From: Cyanobacteria bacterium UBA8803
Lineage (GTDB): Bacteria > Cyanobacteriota > Cyanobacteriia > Cyanobacteriales > Coleofasciculaceae
Reading direction: 5' to 3'
Assembly: GCA_003505715.1 (NCBI GenBank)
Contig: DNXU01000063.1
Location: forward strand, 1-6,110
Length of the DNA: 6,110 nt
A program made the translations under genes and the position numbers. Position 1 is the first letter of the stretch, and each line of letters begins with the position of its first letter. Below the pieces are notes generated by a model. It had not been told where the DNA came from and ran no database searches. It saw only the letters and a program-made list of their open reading frames with translations. Of this stretch, positions 6,026-6,110 are shown piece by piece.

Positions 6026-6110
6026 TTGGTTGTTGGTTGTTTGTTGTTGGTTGTTTGTTGTTGGTTGTTTGTTGTTTGTTAGAGACGAATAACCAATAAC
6101 CAACAACCAA
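6022..6110. repeat. Heptanucleotide array after the sigma gene, cut by window end
   Basis: From 6029 to 6077 seven consecutive 7-base units alternate between GTTGTTG and GTTGTTT. A decayed flanking copy (TTAGTTG, 6022-6028) covers the sigma stop codon. After a short spacer (6081-6090), the A/C-rich arm AACCAATAACCAACAACCAA (6091-6110) starts and runs to the window edge, so its full length is unknown. The arms are complementary. In the sigma transcript they would form a hairpin soon after the stop codon, perhaps acting as a 3' end stabiliser; no clear T-run terminator is visible inside the window. Confidence 0.85.

Noticed and set aside
5888..6106. A minus-strand ORF rich in Asn, Gln and Thr
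   Set aside because: Its low-complexity N-terminus is the heptamer array read as codons, and the rest is antisense to sigma region 4.

Overview
The window looks like cyanobacterial chromosome, most probably from a filamentous species. The octamer GCGATCGC (HIP1) occurs four times in 6.1 kb. A primary-like, non-essential-type (group 2) sigma factor is encoded, a class that cyanobacteria carry in several copies. Three of the intergenic gaps contain short heptanucleotide arrays of the kind known from filamentous cyanobacterial genomes. The species cannot be fixed from this sequence alone.

Layout from left to right: prmA (ribosomal protein L11 methyltransferase, minus strand, 5-895); a 126-bp gap filled by an inverted heptamer repeat; serA (D-3-phosphoglycerate dehydrogenase, minus, 1022-2605); a 452-bp gap with possible serA promoter signals, a second heptamer hairpin and a possible argD 3' hairpin; argD (acetylornithine aminotransferase family, minus, 3058-4335); a 565-bp divergent gap; a group 2 sigma-70 factor (plus, 4901-6025); and a third heptamer array that runs off the right edge. 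All four genes look intact, with the expected catalytic or DNA-binding motifs.

serA and prmA could share a transcript, since they are co-directional and 126 bp apart. argD is probably a separate unit because a 452-bp gap follows it. argD and the sigma gene diverge from a shared upstream region. The enzymes are core functions: serine synthesis from 3-phosphoglycerate, the transamination step of arginine/ornithine synthesis, and L11 methylation. The sigma factor probably adjusts promoter choice under stress or changed growth conditions, but its regulon cannot be read here.

I found no undescribed multi-gene system, mobile element, CRISPR array, tRNA or rRNA. The most interesting material is non-coding. 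The three intergenic arrays differ in exact unit but fit one loose heptamer, roughly WACYAAY, and all have the same arrangement, with a G/T-rich arm followed by an A/C-rich arm. One array contains the serA stop codon and ends next to the prmA start codon; another contains the sigma gene's stop codon.
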